DNA of 44,107 nt, taken from Actinomycetota bacterium. GTDB lineage: Bacteria > Actinomycetota > Actinomycetes > Streptosporangiales > Streptosporangiaceae. Each line of letters begins with the position of its first letter. Position 1 is the first letter of the stretch. This document shows, piece by piece, positions 24,018-32,862 of the stretch. The DNA lies in the NCBI GenBank assembly GCA_027314595.1, contig DAHVAN010000263.1, positions 1-44,107 on the forward strand. Direction: 5' to 3'. The position numbers were made by a program, and so were the translations under genes. The notes beneath the pieces were generated by a model, which saw nothing but the letters and a program-made list of their open reading frames with translations, was not told the DNA's origin and made no database searches.

Positions 24018-25490
24018 ATGGCTAAGAACCAGACCAGCGCCGCCGGCCAGTCCACCAGCCCGCCGACGGGGTCGGCTGTCGGCATCAACTTCGACCTCGA
24101 CACCGGCAACTTCCTGCGGGACCTGATCCGGCCATCGGGCGACACGTCTGGGAAGGACCAGGCCATCGGCCCGATGGACGCGTCTGTCCTTATCCATCTC
24201 ACCGACACCTTGCAGACCGCGTGGTTCGACGCGCTGGCGCCCTACCACCCGACCGCGGTCGGCGTGCACTCCCGGATCGGCCGCCGCCCGGCCAGCGAGT
24301 CCGCCACCAACAGGAACAAGAACATCGCCGGCCTGCACGCGACGCTCCAGATGATGAAGGCCTTCTATCCGGAGCGGATTTATGTCCTGCACAAACTGTG
24401 GTCCGCGCTCGGTTTGGACGCCGACGACGAGTCGGAGGACCCGACCAATCCGGTCGGCATCGGCAACATAGCCGGCAAGGCCGCCGTCAGGGTCCGCTCG
24501 CGGGACGGCATGAACGTCCGTGGCGACGAAGGCCGCGCGTACAATGGTCAACCCTACGATGACTACACCGGCTACCAGCCCGTGAACAGCGCCTACGAAC
24601 TGGTCAACCCCTCGCGCTGGCAGCCGGCGGCGCACCCGCACCGCCGCCGCGTCGGCGGGGGGCCGGGCGACATTGGCATCTGGGTCATTCAGCGGTTCGT
24701 CACCCCGCAATTGGGGCTGGTCAAGGCGCACACCTACCAGGACCCGCGCCAGTTCCGCATCGCACCGCCCGACCACACCGATCACACTAACCCCGGCCGT
24801 TACAACCGCGAGGTGGACGTGATCCTGGAGGCCTCCGCCGCGCTCACCGACGAGCAGAAGGTGATGACGGAGTTCTTCGACAACAAGTTCCTGGGCATCG
24901 GCCAGTCGACGCAGGCCGCGGCTTTGGCCCACGATCTGGACTTGGACGGCTGGGTCCACCTGCTTTTCACGACCTCGGTGGCGCAGCTCGACGGCGTGAT
25001 CGCCTGCTGGCATCACAAACGCGAATACGACGCCGTGCGGCCGTTCAGCGCGGTCAGGCACGTGTACGGCAACCAGAAGGTGACCGCCTGGGGCGGGCCC
25101 GGCAAGGGGACGATCGGCGACATGCCCGCCGATGAGTGGTCCAGCTACCTGCCCGCGGCGGACCACCCCGAATACCCGTCCGCCTCCGTCACGCTCAGCG
25201 CCGCCCAGGCGCAGGCGGCGCGGCGCTTCCTCGGCGATGACGTCCTAGACTGGACCTATGGCTCTTTCGCCGGCTCGACGCTGACGGAGCCTGGAATCGC
25301 CCCCGTGGGCGACGTCGAGCTGCGCTTTCCCACCTGGACCGACTTCGAGAGAGACTGCGGCATGAGCCGGGTGTGGGGCGGCGTGCACTTCAAGACGACG
25401 GTCGAAAGGACCCGCGAGTGGGGCACGCAGTTCGGCGACCGGGCCTACGAGTTCGTGCAGCGGCACATCAACGGCGACGTCACGGACTGA
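24018..25490 (+). CDS. Vanadium-dependent haloperoxidase (NapH/Mcl24-type)
   Basis: A 490-residue protein; the ATG at 24018 has AAAGGA at 24004-24009. Three vanadate-binding blocks are visible: Lys334 to Arg341-Pro in KREYDAVRPF, Ser388-Ala-Ser390 in HPEYPSASVTL, and Arg451 to His457 in RVWGGVHF. The usual Pro-Ser-Gly-His is Pro-Ser-Ala-Ser, with Ser in place of the acid-base His, as in streptomycete enzymes of the napyradiomycin and merochlorin pathways. Those enzymes oxidise chloride or bromide with peroxide and catalyse chlorination, dearomatisation and halonium-driven terpene cyclisation on THN-derived substrates, and this is the likely role here. No secretion signal is seen, in line with cytoplasmic actinomycete VHPOs. 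Confidence 0.92.
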   Translation: MAKNQTSAAGQSTSPPTGSAVGINFDLDTGNFLRDLIRPSGDTSGKDQAIGPMDASVLIHLTDTLQTAWFDALAPYHPTAVGVHSRIGRRPASESATNRNKNIAGLHATLQMMKAFYPERIYVLHKLWSALGLDADDESEDPTNPVGIGNIAGKAAVRVRSRDGMNVRGDEGRAYNGQPYDDYTGYQPVNSAYELVNPSRWQPAAHPHRRRVGGGPGDIGIWVIQRFVTPQLGLVKAHTYQDPRQFRIAPPDHTDHTNPGRYNREVDVILEASAALTDEQKVMTEFFDNKFLGIGQSTQAAALAHDLDLDGWVHLLFTTSVAQLDGVIACWHHKREYDAVRPFSAVRHVYGNQKVTAWGGPGKGTIGDMPADEWSSYLPAADHPEYPSASVTLSAAQAQAARRFLGDDVLDWTYGSFAGSTLTEPGIAPVGDVELRFPTWTDFERDCGMSRVWGGVHFKTTVERTREWGTQFGDRAYEFVQRHINGDVTD

Positions 25491-25611
25491 CCCTACTGTG
25501 GCGGGGTCGGCGCCAGGTGGACCACAACAGCAGGTGCTCGATGTCGCGTCGCGGTGCGGGCACAAGCCGATGTGCCCGGTGGTATTAGTCGCAGGAGGCA
25601 GGTGATCCGCC

Positions 25612-26160
25612 ATGGTTGTCCGAGAATCGCATGTGGTGGAGCTCGTCGACGCGGACGGTGCGGCCACTGGCTCCTGCACGGTCGCCGAGGCGCACACCGC
25701 GCCCGGCCGGCTGCACCGAGCGTTCTCGGTGATGCTGCTGGACGACATGGGCCGCGCCCTCATCCAGCAGCGGGCCGCGGTGAAGACCCGGTTCGCGCTG
25801 CGCTGGGCCAACGCCTGCTGCGGTCACCTGGCCCCTGGGCAGAGCGTATCCGACGCCGCCGCGCAGCGGATGATCGAGGAGATCGGGGTGCGCGGAGTCA
25901 CGCTGCGCCAGGCCGGCGTGTACCTGTACCGGGCCGAGGACCCCCGCACCGGCCTGGTGGAGCACGAGTACGACCACGTGGTAGTCGGCCGGGTGCCGGC
26001 GGATGCGCCCATGCGCCCGGACCCGGCCGAGGTGGCCGACGTGCGATGGCTGGCCCCGGACCGGCTGCGCGCGGACATGGCCGGCCACCCGGACCGGTAC
26101 GCGCCCTGGCTGGGCGGCGTGCTCGCGGTGGCCACCGGGGCCTCCGGCCGCCTGCCTTAG
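25612..26160 (+). CDS. idi: Isopentenyl-diphosphate delta-isomerase, type I
   Basis: A 182-residue Nudix-fold enzyme interconverting IPP and DMAPP. RLHRAFSVMLLDDMGRALIQQRA begins the fold. The catalytic Cys is in WANACCGHL, the Nudix-like helix in AAAQRMIEEIGVRG, and the catalytic and metal Glu pair in VEHEYDHVVVGRV. Length is normal. Type I IDI is not essential with the MEP pathway, so an extra copy here serves to tune the IPP/DMAPP ratio for prenyl chain building. An AGGAGG-like GGAGGCAGG precedes the ATG. The TAG stop lies in the target duplication of the IS1380-type element, which inserted exactly at the gene end. Confidence 0.93.
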   Translation: MVVRESHVVELVDADGAATGSCTVAEAHTAPGRLHRAFSVMLLDDMGRALIQQRAAVKTRFALRWANACCGHLAPGQSVSDAAAQRMIEEIGVRGVTLRQAGVYLYRAEDPRTGLVEHEYDHVVVGRVPADAPMRPDPAEVADVRWLAPDRLRADMAGHPDRYAPWLGGVLAVATGASGRLP

Positions 26161-27862
26161 CCTCGATACACCGGTTGAATGGCGAGTGCGGTGTTTCCGG
26201 CCGCTTGCCTCCACGAGGGGTTTTCGGGCGTGTTTTCCCTGCCGCTGACGGTTCTGCGGCTTGTCCACAGGTCCTGTGCCGGGTCGGGGGTCGGGTGGCC
26301 ATCGTGGCCGTCGGGGTTGCGGACCGGTTCGGGGTTGGTCAGGCCGCTGCGGCGGGCGGGCCGCAGGCCGTGTGCCAGAGATTGCGCCATTCGTGCTCGC
26401 GGTGCCAGGCTTCGGGCAAGTGGAGGGTGAGGTGGCCCCTGCCGTGGCGGGCGATGCGGGCGGCGACGGCGATGAGGTCGCGGCGGATCGTCGCGGCGCG
26501 GGCCTTCGCTAGCAGCGGGCCGGCCAGCGTGCCGGCCGCGCGGACCAGGTTCTGGGCCATGGCGGCGATGGCCAGCCAGGCGGCATTCGCGTTGAAGGAG
26601 CCACAGGGCAGGTGAGCAGCGGGGCCGGCGTACAGGCCGGCGTTGACCTGCTCGATGATGGCGTGGTCGCGGTGCTGGCCTTCGGCCTGGACCAGCTCGA
26701 GCGGCGAGTCGGTGAGCACGGCGTGATGCCGCCAGGCGGGGAACAGCTCGTCCTGGCCCTGGGCTGCCTTCTTGTTGAGGTCGCAGACCCGGCGGACGAT
26801 GAGGCGGGCGGTGACCTGCTGGCTCTTCTTGGAGGTGAACGCGGTGTACTCAGCCTCGGCGACCTCTGCGTCGGAGGCCCAGCAGCCCAGCTGGTCATCC
26901 CACAGGGCGCGCGGGTACTTGATGCCTGTCCAGGCGCCTTCGGGGATGGCGGCGATCGCCGCGCGGACGCTGGTGTTCATGGGCACGGTGACGGAGAACC
27001 GGGCGCCGGCGGACCGGATCGCGCTGATCACCGCGGCCGAGTAGAACCCGGAGTCGAGGCGGACGATGATCATCCCGGTGCAGCCGCACGCACGGGCGGT
27101 GCCGACGGCCTCCTTCGCCAGGCTGGCGGCGCCCCGGCCGGAGGCGGCGTTGCCGCCGCGCAGCCGCACCGCGCCGATGACCGGCGCGGACAGCGGGGTG
27201 CTGATCACCCCGGCGAGCGCGTTCAGCCCCTTGACCAGCAGCGACTTCCCTTGGATCTTCGTGTGGCCGAATCTCGCGCCCTGCTTCTGGTAGCCGTAGA
27301 CGCGCTTTTGCGTGGAATCGATGTCGATGAACGCGAGGGTCTCCGCGCCGGGCAGCAGCGGCGCCTGCCGTGCCAGGCCCGCCAGGAGCTCCCGGTGGGC
27401 TTTCTGCAGCTGGCTGACGTTCCCCCAGCTAAAGGCCCGCAGGAACGAGCCCAGTGTGGACGGCGCGCGGGCCCCGCCGAACAGCCTGTCCATCGCGCCG
27501 TGCCGCAGCAGGTCCATGTCATCGATCGAGTCGGCCCCCGCGGCCATCCCGGCGGCCAGGCAGGCGACCTTCAGGGCCGCGTTCGCGCCGCAGCCGCCGT
27601 CCGGGCGGACGTGCTCCGCGGCCAGGTCGTGCAGGCCGGCCCGCTCCGCGAGCGCCATCAGCGGTGCCAGGCCGGCGTGCGACACGAGATTCGGGTCATC
27701 GAACGATGCGCGCGTCCTGGCGAGGCTATGCAACAATCGCACTTAACAGGTGCCCTTTCGAGCTAGATGACGGAAGCTTCAGCAACTCCCATCATCCCAG
27801 CTCAGAGGGCACCTTTCCCATAGGCACGCCCAAACCGGGCTTAAATGACCGGTGGATCGAGG
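26161..27862 (-). mobile_element. IS1380-type insertion sequence with target duplication
   Basis: The inverted ends are CCTCGATACACCGGT at 26161-26175 and ACCGGTGGATCGAGG at 27848-27862 (14 of 15). CTTAG occurs immediately outside both ends (26156-26160 and 27863-27867), a 4-5 bp target duplication. The element carries a full-length transposase on the minus strand. Intact ends and duplication suggest a fairly recent insertion. Confidence 0.85.
26339..27742 (-). CDS. IS1380-family transposase
   Basis: A 467-residue transposase. HAGLAPLMALAERAGLHDLAAEHV and ANAALKVACLAAGMAAGADSIDDMDLLRHG form the N-terminal region, FIDIDSTQKRVYGYQKQGARFG carries the first Asp, IIVRLDSGFYSAAVISAIRSAG the second, and the C-terminal region GQHRDHAIIEQVNAGLYAGPA the catalytic Glu. 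LPCGSFNANAAWLAIAAMAQNLVRA is the conserved tail. The length is normal and no frameshift is seen, so it is likely functional. GTG start. Confidence 0.9.
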   Translation of the reverse strand: MRLLHSLARTRASFDDPNLVSHAGLAPLMALAERAGLHDLAAEHVRPDGGCGANAALKVACLAAGMAAGADSIDDMDLLRHGAMDRLFGGARAPSTLGSFLRAFSWGNVSQLQKAHRELLAGLARQAPLLPGAETLAFIDIDSTQKRVYGYQKQGARFGHTKIQGKSLLVKGLNALAGVISTPLSAPVIGAVRLRGGNAASGRGAASLAKEAVGTARACGCTGMIIVRLDSGFYSAAVISAIRSAGARFSVTVPMNTSVRAAIAAIPEGAWTGIKYPRALWDDQLGCWASDAEVAEAEYTAFTSKKSQQVTARLIVRRVCDLNKKAAQGQDELFPAWRHHAVLTDSPLELVQAEGQHRDHAIIEQVNAGLYAGPAAHLPCGSFNANAAWLAIAAMAQNLVRAAGTLAGPLLAKARAATIRRDLIAVAARIARHGRGHLTLHLPEAWHREHEWRNLWHTACGPPAAAA

Positions 27863-28041
27863 CTTAGGCCGCCGCGCTCGCCCTGTCGCAGGCGCCGGCG
27901 CCGCGCCCACGTGATGATTCCGCGGGTGACATCGACAACATCTATCGCGCACGATCGCGGCGACCGCGGCGCGTCCACGTCACCCCTGAAGCGCCTGACC
28001 ACCACCGTTAGTGAGACAGAGCCGTAAAGGATACAGCCTCG

Positions 28042-29634
28042 ATGAACAGCTCCGTGATCCCCAGGAGGATGCACAAGCGTGGTCTATATCTCGGCGTGCT
28101 GCCAGAGATGGCCGCCGCGAGGGACAGTTCCACTCCGCTCACCCTCGATCATGACCTGGATGTCCTCCCCAAGGCGGAGCGGCGGCTGACAGTGGGTGAA
28201 CTGGCCGGCCACGTGGACGATCTGGCGCGCCGGCTGCGGGCGGCTGGCGTCCGGCTAGGGGATCGCGTCGTGATCTACAAGGCCCCTAATTTCGATCTGT
28301 GGATACTCGGTTCCGCGGTGGCGCGGGCCGGTGCCGTCCCGGTGATGCTGTCGCACCATCTGGACGCCGAGACGATGGCCGTCCTGCTCGCCCGGCTGGA
28401 CCGGCCGTACCTGCTGGCGGACGCCGACCGGCTCGACGGGCTGGCCGGGGTGCCGCTGGCGGATCTGACCCGGCAGGTGATCACTGTGACCGGGTCGCGG
28501 CCGGGCACGGTGTCGCTGGCCGACCTGGCCGGGTCGCCGCCGATCCAGCCGGCCTTCCAGGGCCTGGATGAGCCGGCGATGATCACCCACACGTCCGGGA
28601 CCACCGGGGCGCCCAAACTGGTCGTGCACACGCCGCGGACCATGCGCCTGCGGCTGCGCCCGCAACTGGTCCTCCTGGGGATGCTGTGGAATCGCGGGAG
28701 CGTCGCGATCCACTGCCCCTTTGGGCACTCGCGGACCTTCGCGGCGATGTCGCTGTGCCTGCTCAAGTCGATGCCCGTGCTAGCGGTGAATAACTCCGAT
28801 CCCGACCACGCCGCCCAGTTCTTCGCCCGGTATCAGCCGTGGCTGATCGAGGCGCTGCCCAACTCGTTCCTGGCCTGGGAGGAGCTGACTAGCGATCCGC
28901 GGCAGCCGTTCGCCTCGGTGAAGTACTTCAGCAGCACGTTCGACGCGATCCACCCCCGGACGATCAGCCGGCTGCTCGAGTCGTCGCGGCGGCGCATGCC
29001 GATGTTCTACCAGATCTACGGCCAAAGCGAGGTCGGCCCGGCCATCGGCCGGCCGTACTTCCGCCGGTCCGCCCGGCGGATGGATGGCCGCTGCGTCGGC
29101 TACCCGATGCTGGGCGGCCCGCGGGTCCGCGTGGTGAGCCAGGACGGCGCGCGGCCGTCCAAGGCCACTCCCGGCTACATCGAGGTCCGGTGGAAGGCAC
29201 TGCTGCACACCTACCTCGGCGAGGAGGGTAAGCACGCCGCCGGCCTGCGCGACGGCTGGTGGCGGATGGGCGATGTCGGCTACCGCACCAGGTTCGGCTG
29301 CCTGCACATGCTCGACCGGGAGGTGGACGTGATCCCCGGGGTGGACAGCACCCTTGAGATCGAAGACCTCGTGATGGACAGGCTGCCCGAGCTGAACGAG
29401 ATGGTGGTCGTGCCGGGTCCGCGATCCGAGCCGGTCCCGGTCATCTGCACCACCCAGGACCAGCCGCTGGACCCCGACCGCTGGCGCAACGCCGTCGCCG
29501 ACCTCCCACAGCTCGCCGACCCCATTCAGATCCCGCTCGCCGACCTGCCTCGCACCGCGACGCTGAAGGTCCAGCGCATCAAGCTGTCCCGGCGACTCCG
29601 GGAGCAGATGGAGCAGATGGAGCAGCAGGCATGA
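28042..29634 (+). CDS. AMP-forming acyl-CoA synthetase/ligase-like enzyme
   Basis: A 530-residue ANL-superfamily enzyme. The P-loop is THTSGTTGAPK, followed by A5 IYGQSEVGPA, A7 GWWRMGDVGYR, an unusual A8 hinge (LDREVDVIPGVDSTLEIEDLV, without the normal GRxKD), and a C-terminal lysine in TATLKVQRIKL that fits the adenylation lysine. It activates a carboxylate as AMP ester; the substrate is unknown. Some homologues in actinomycete pathways (AvaA6, CmaA6) instead act as ATP-dependent diazotases on aromatic amines, which is worth noting next to an amino-flaviolin-type pathway, although no nitrite-forming genes are in the window. The stop overlaps the methyltransferase start (ATGA). Confidence 0.82.
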   Translation: MNSSVIPRRMHKRGLYLGVLPEMAAARDSSTPLTLDHDLDVLPKAERRLTVGELAGHVDDLARRLRAAGVRLGDRVVIYKAPNFDLWILGSAVARAGAVPVMLSHHLDAETMAVLLARLDRPYLLADADRLDGLAGVPLADLTRQVITVTGSRPGTVSLADLAGSPPIQPAFQGLDEPAMITHTSGTTGAPKLVVHTPRTMRLRLRPQLVLLGMLWNRGSVAIHCPFGHSRTFAAMSLCLLKSMPVLAVNNSDPDHAAQFFARYQPWLIEALPNSFLAWEELTSDPRQPFASVKYFSSTFDAIHPRTISRLLESSRRRMPMFYQIYGQSEVGPAIGRPYFRRSARRMDGRCVGYPMLGGPRVRVVSQDGARPSKATPGYIEVRWKALLHTYLGEEGKHAAGLRDGWWRMGDVGYRTRFGCLHMLDREVDVIPGVDSTLEIEDLVMDRLPELNEMVVVPGPRSEPVPVICTTQDQPLDPDRWRNAVADLPQLADPIQIPLADLPRTATLKVQRIKLSRRLREQMEQMEQQA

Positions 29635-30731
29635 CAACCGACCCGAAAGGGATCAGTGCAATGACACCAGACACCACACTCGCGCGACTGCGTGAATACA
29701 TGGTGGGACCCACGCGCTTCATGACCCTGCTGGCCTGTTTCGAGCTCGGCGTCATCGACGCGCTCAGGGAAAACCCGGGCTTGACCGCCGCCAAGCTCGG
29801 CGCCGCCGTCGGCGCGAAGCCGGATGCCGTACAGCAGCTCCTGCACCTGCTGGTCAAGGATGGCCTTGTCGGATACGACGAAGGATCCGGCGGGTACACG
29901 CTCGACGCGCTCGCCGACGTCGCCCAGGCCGACCTCAAGCGCGCGCTCGGCTACATGAACATGATCAAGGTCGTCGCGCTGCGGCAGCTTTTCTATCTCG
30001 CCGACAGCATGCGGGCCGGCCTGCCCGTCGGCCTGAAGGAGATCTACGGAGCCGACGGGACCCTGTACGGCGCCGTGGCCGAGCACAAGGACCTGCGCGA
30101 GGCCTGGGCGACGCTGATGGACGCCGTCACCGCTCGCGTCGATCCCTGGTTCTTCGACAACATCGACATACCGTCCGGCGCGCGGGTGCTCGACCTCGCT
30201 GGGAACACCGGTCTCGGCGCGATCAACGCCTGCCAGCTGAAGGCCTCTCCTGGGCTCCGGGTGACAACCTTCGACCTGCCGGAGAAAGAGGAGGAGTGCC
30301 TGCGGAACTTCAAGGCGCACGGCGTGGACGGGCAGTGCTCGTTCGTCGGCGGCGACGTCTTCGACGAGGTCCCCCAGGGCTTCGACGTCGTGCTGATCAA
30401 GCACTTCCTGGACATGTTCGACAAGGGCGACGTGCTCAAGATCCTCCAAGCCGCCAACCAGTCGCTGGAAGTCGGCGGACAGGTCAACATCATGGTGCCG
30501 GTGTACCCGGAGAACATCAAGGATGCCAACAACTACAACGTCGATTTCTTCCCGGCTTTCTTTATCGGCTGCACCATGGGCCAGGGCGGGCCGCAGAAGC
30601 TGTCGATATACCAGAGCTGGCTAGAAGAATGCGGGTTCACGGTCGCCAAGGTGGTCACCAAGGATCCCGCTGACATCCCGTCGGACGTTATCCCCGTGCA
30701 GGCCATCCTGTGCGCGACGAAGTCTGCATGA
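29631..30731 (+). CDS. SAM-dependent methyltransferase, plant-OMT/DnrK-like
   Basis: About 366 residues. An N-terminal winged-helix dimerisation domain ([31 protein letters not shown]...[18 protein letters not shown]) is followed by a class I SAM domain ([15 protein letters not shown], then [14 protein letters not shown], then [24 protein letters not shown]). The glycine loop is LAGNTG rather than the usual DVGGGTG, and [10 protein letters not shown] replaces the HDWxD-type catalytic region while keeping a His-Phe-Leu-Asp. It may methylate oxygen or carbon of the naphthoquinone core. The start overlaps the ligase stop; an internal ATG at 29661 with a purine-rich stretch upstream is an alternative start. 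Confidence 0.85.
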   Translation: MTTDPKGISAMTPDTTLARLREYMVGPTRFMTLLACFELGVIDALRENPGLTAAKLGAAVGAKPDAVQQLLHLLVKDGLVGYDEGSGGYTLDALADVAQADLKRALGYMNMIKVVALRQLFYLADSMRAGLPVGLKEIYGADGTLYGAVAEHKDLREAWATLMDAVTARVDPWFFDNIDIPSGARVLDLAGNTGLGAINACQLKASPGLRVTTFDLPEKEEECLRNFKAHGVDGQCSFVGGDVFDEVPQGFDVVLIKHFLDMFDKGDVLKILQAANQSLEVGGQVNIMVPVYPENIKDANNYNVDFFPAFFIGCTMGQGGPQKLSIYQSWLEECGFTVAKVVTKDPADIPSDVIPVQAILCATKSA

Positions 30732-30811
30732 CGGAACCGGACCTGCTCGGTCACCCGCCACGACGCCGGCGAGACCGTCAAGCACGGCGGACCCCGGAGC
30801 TAAGAGGAATC

Positions 30812-31753
30812 ATGTCACCTTCCCGACGCCGAGTACTGCTCGCCAAACCGCGGAGCTCCTGCGCTGGCGTGGAGCGGGCAGTGAAGACTGTCGAAGTCTG
30901 CCTGGAAAAGTACGGAACTCCGCTCTACGTGCGCAGGCAGATCGTGCACAACGTGCACTTCGTGAAGAGCCTTGAGGAACGGGGCGTCATCTTCGTCGAC
31001 GAGACCGATGAAGTACCGGAAGGAGCCGTCGTCGTCTTCTCCGCTCACGGAGTTGCGCCGACCGTACGCACCCAGGCCAAGGCCCGAAGCCTGGTGACGA
31101 TCGACGCCACGTGCCCGCTGGTCACTAAGGTCCACAAGGAAGCGGTCCGCCTGGCCGCCGAGGACTATGACATTTTGCTTATCGGGCACGAGGGGCATGA
31201 AGAGGTCATAGGCACCTCCGGCGAGGCTCCGGATCACATTCACCTGGTCGACGGCCCTGATGACGTGGATAACGTGCAGGTGCGTGACCCCGAACGCGTC
31301 GCGTGGCTGTCGCAGACCACGCTGTCGGTGGACGAGACCCTCGCCACGGTGGCCGCACTGCGCCGGCGGTTCCCTAGCCTGCAGGATCCGCCGTCGGACG
31401 ACATCTGCTACGCCACCCAGAACCGTCAGGTCGCGGTGAAGGAGCTTGCCGTGGCCTCGGAGCTGGTCGTCGTCGTAGGCTCGGCGAACTCATCCAACTC
31501 CGTCCGCCTGGTCGAGGTCGCGAAGGAGAACGGCGCTCTCGATGCCCGTCTGGTGGACTATGCCGCGGACATCGACGAGTCGTGGCTCGACGGCGTGATG
31601 ACCGTCGGCGTGACGAGTGGCGCATCCGTCCCCGAGGAGCTCGTTCAGAGCGTACTGACGTGGCTGGCGAAACGGGGTTACGACGAGGTGCAAGAAATCG
31701 AGCCGGTCACGGAACGCATGCACTTCGCCCTTCCGCGCGAACTGGACCGCTGA
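30812..31753 (+). CDS. ispH: 4-hydroxy-3-methylbut-2-enyl diphosphate reductase (IspH)
   Basis: A 313-residue enzyme. The ATG at 30812 with AAGAGGA upstream is chosen over an upstream GTG at 30710, which would add 34 arginine-rich residues and overlap the methyltransferase. The three iron-sulfur cysteines are Cys17 in [12 protein letters not shown], one in [11 protein letters not shown] and one in [11 protein letters not shown]. Substrate-binding His residues appear in VHNVHF, SAHGV and [13 protein letters not shown], and [12 protein letters not shown] and [13 protein letters not shown] are also present. It catalyses the last MEP step, making IPP and DMAPP from HMBPP. In-cluster location indicates a dedicated extra copy for precursor supply. 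Confidence 0.94.
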   Translation: MSPSRRRVLLAKPRSSCAGVERAVKTVEVCLEKYGTPLYVRRQIVHNVHFVKSLEERGVIFVDETDEVPEGAVVVFSAHGVAPTVRTQAKARSLVTIDATCPLVTKVHKEAVRLAAEDYDILLIGHEGHEEVIGTSGEAPDHIHLVDGPDDVDNVQVRDPERVAWLSQTTLSVDETLATVAALRRRFPSLQDPPSDDICYATQNRQVAVKELAVASELVVVVGSANSSNSVRLVEVAKENGALDARLVDYAADIDESWLDGVMTVGVTSGASVPEELVQSVLTWLAKRGYDEVQEIEPVTERMHFALPRELDR

Positions 31754-31790
31754 CCGCGCCGACGAGATCCGGTAAAGAGGAGATGGTGGC

Positions 31791-32843
31791 ATGAGTGTCA
31801 CCCACAGGGAAGTCGTTACCCCCGCTGCGGCCCGCGACGCGCTACTGAGCCAGGTCGAGGACCGGTTGCGCGGCCTGCTTGCCACCGAGACGTCCCGGTG
31901 GTCCGCGATGGACCCTCGCGCCGCGGTACCGGTCGAGGTAGTCGCAGCCCTGATAGGTTCCGGCGGCAAGCGGCTGCGCCCGGCGTTCTGCCTGAACGGC
32001 TTCCTGTCAGCCGGCGGCGACCCCGCGCGGGAGCCGGTCGCGGTGGACGCCGCCGCCGCGCTGGAGGTACTGCACGCGTTCGCCCTGCTGCACGATGACG
32101 TGCTGGACGACTCGCCCCTGCGGCACGGCGAGCCGACCGCGCACGAGTGGCACGCCTCGGTGCACCGTGCCGCCGGCTGGGCCGGGGAGCCGCGCCGGTT
32201 CGGCGAGGGCGTGGCGGCCCTGGCCGGGGATCTGGCGCACATCTACGCCGACCGGCTGGTCAGCGAGTTGCCCCCGGCCGCCAGGGAGATCTGGCACGAA
32301 CTGCGCACCGAGATCATCATCGGCCAGTACCTGGACATCCGGGTAGCGGCCGAGCGGATCGCGGATCCTGAAATGTCCCGGTGGATCGCCGTATGCAAGT
32401 CCGGGCGGTACACGGTGCACCGGCCGCTGGTCCTCGGTGCGGCCATCGCCGGCCGACAGGACCTCGCGCCCGCGTTCACCCGGTACGGGGCCGCCCTCGG
32501 CGAGGCGTTCCAGTTGCGTGACGACCTGATCGACGCGTTCGGCGACAGCGCCGTGTCCGGCAAGCCGACCGGGCTGGACTTCGCCCAGCAGAAGATGACC
32601 CTGCTGGTCGCCCTGGCAATGTGCCGCGACGACAGGGTCTCCCGGCTACTGGCCGGCCAGAGCGTCGGCGGTGCCACCCTCGCCCAGATCGTCACGGACC
32701 TGGACGTGCGCGGTGAGGTCGAGTGCCGCATCGACCACCTAGTGAAGCAGGCCCAGGCCGCGATCGCGGCGGCGCCGCTCGACCCTGAGTGGCGAGACGA
32801 GCTGGCACGGGCCGCGGTCCAGGCCGCGTACCGCCAGAAGTAG
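31791..32843 (+). CDS. Trans-polyprenyl diphosphate synthase (GPP/FPP/GGPP-type)
   Basis: A 350-residue isoprenyl diphosphate synthase. The first Asp-rich motif is Asp102-Asp-Val-Leu-Asp106-Asp with a following RHGEPTAHE. The second is Asp244-Asp-Leu-Ile-Asp248 in [13 protein letters not shown], and [11 protein letters not shown] is the IPP-binding Lys-Arg site. Phe97 sits five residues before the first Asp, a chain-length position; a large side chain there favours shorter products (C10-C20), but the exact length cannot be read safely. It supplies linear allylic diphosphate to the ABBA prenyltransferases, in parallel with the cis-enzyme at 13348. It lies between ispH and dxs in a tight operon. 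Confidence 0.9.
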   Translation: MSVTHREVVTPAAARDALLSQVEDRLRGLLATETSRWSAMDPRAAVPVEVVAALIGSGGKRLRPAFCLNGFLSAGGDPAREPVAVDAAAALEVLHAFALLHDDVLDDSPLRHGEPTAHEWHASVHRAAGWAGEPRRFGEGVAALAGDLAHIYADRLVSELPPAAREIWHELRTEIIIGQYLDIRVAAERIADPEMSRWIAVCKSGRYTVHRPLVLGAAIAGRQDLAPAFTRYGAALGEAFQLRDDLIDAFGDSAVSGKPTGLDFAQQKMTLLVALAMCRDDRVSRLLAGQSVGGATLAQIVTDLDVRGEVECRIDHLVKQAQAAIAAAPLDPEWRDELARAAVQAAYRQK

Positions 32844-32862
32844 GACGAGAAGGGGACCACCA

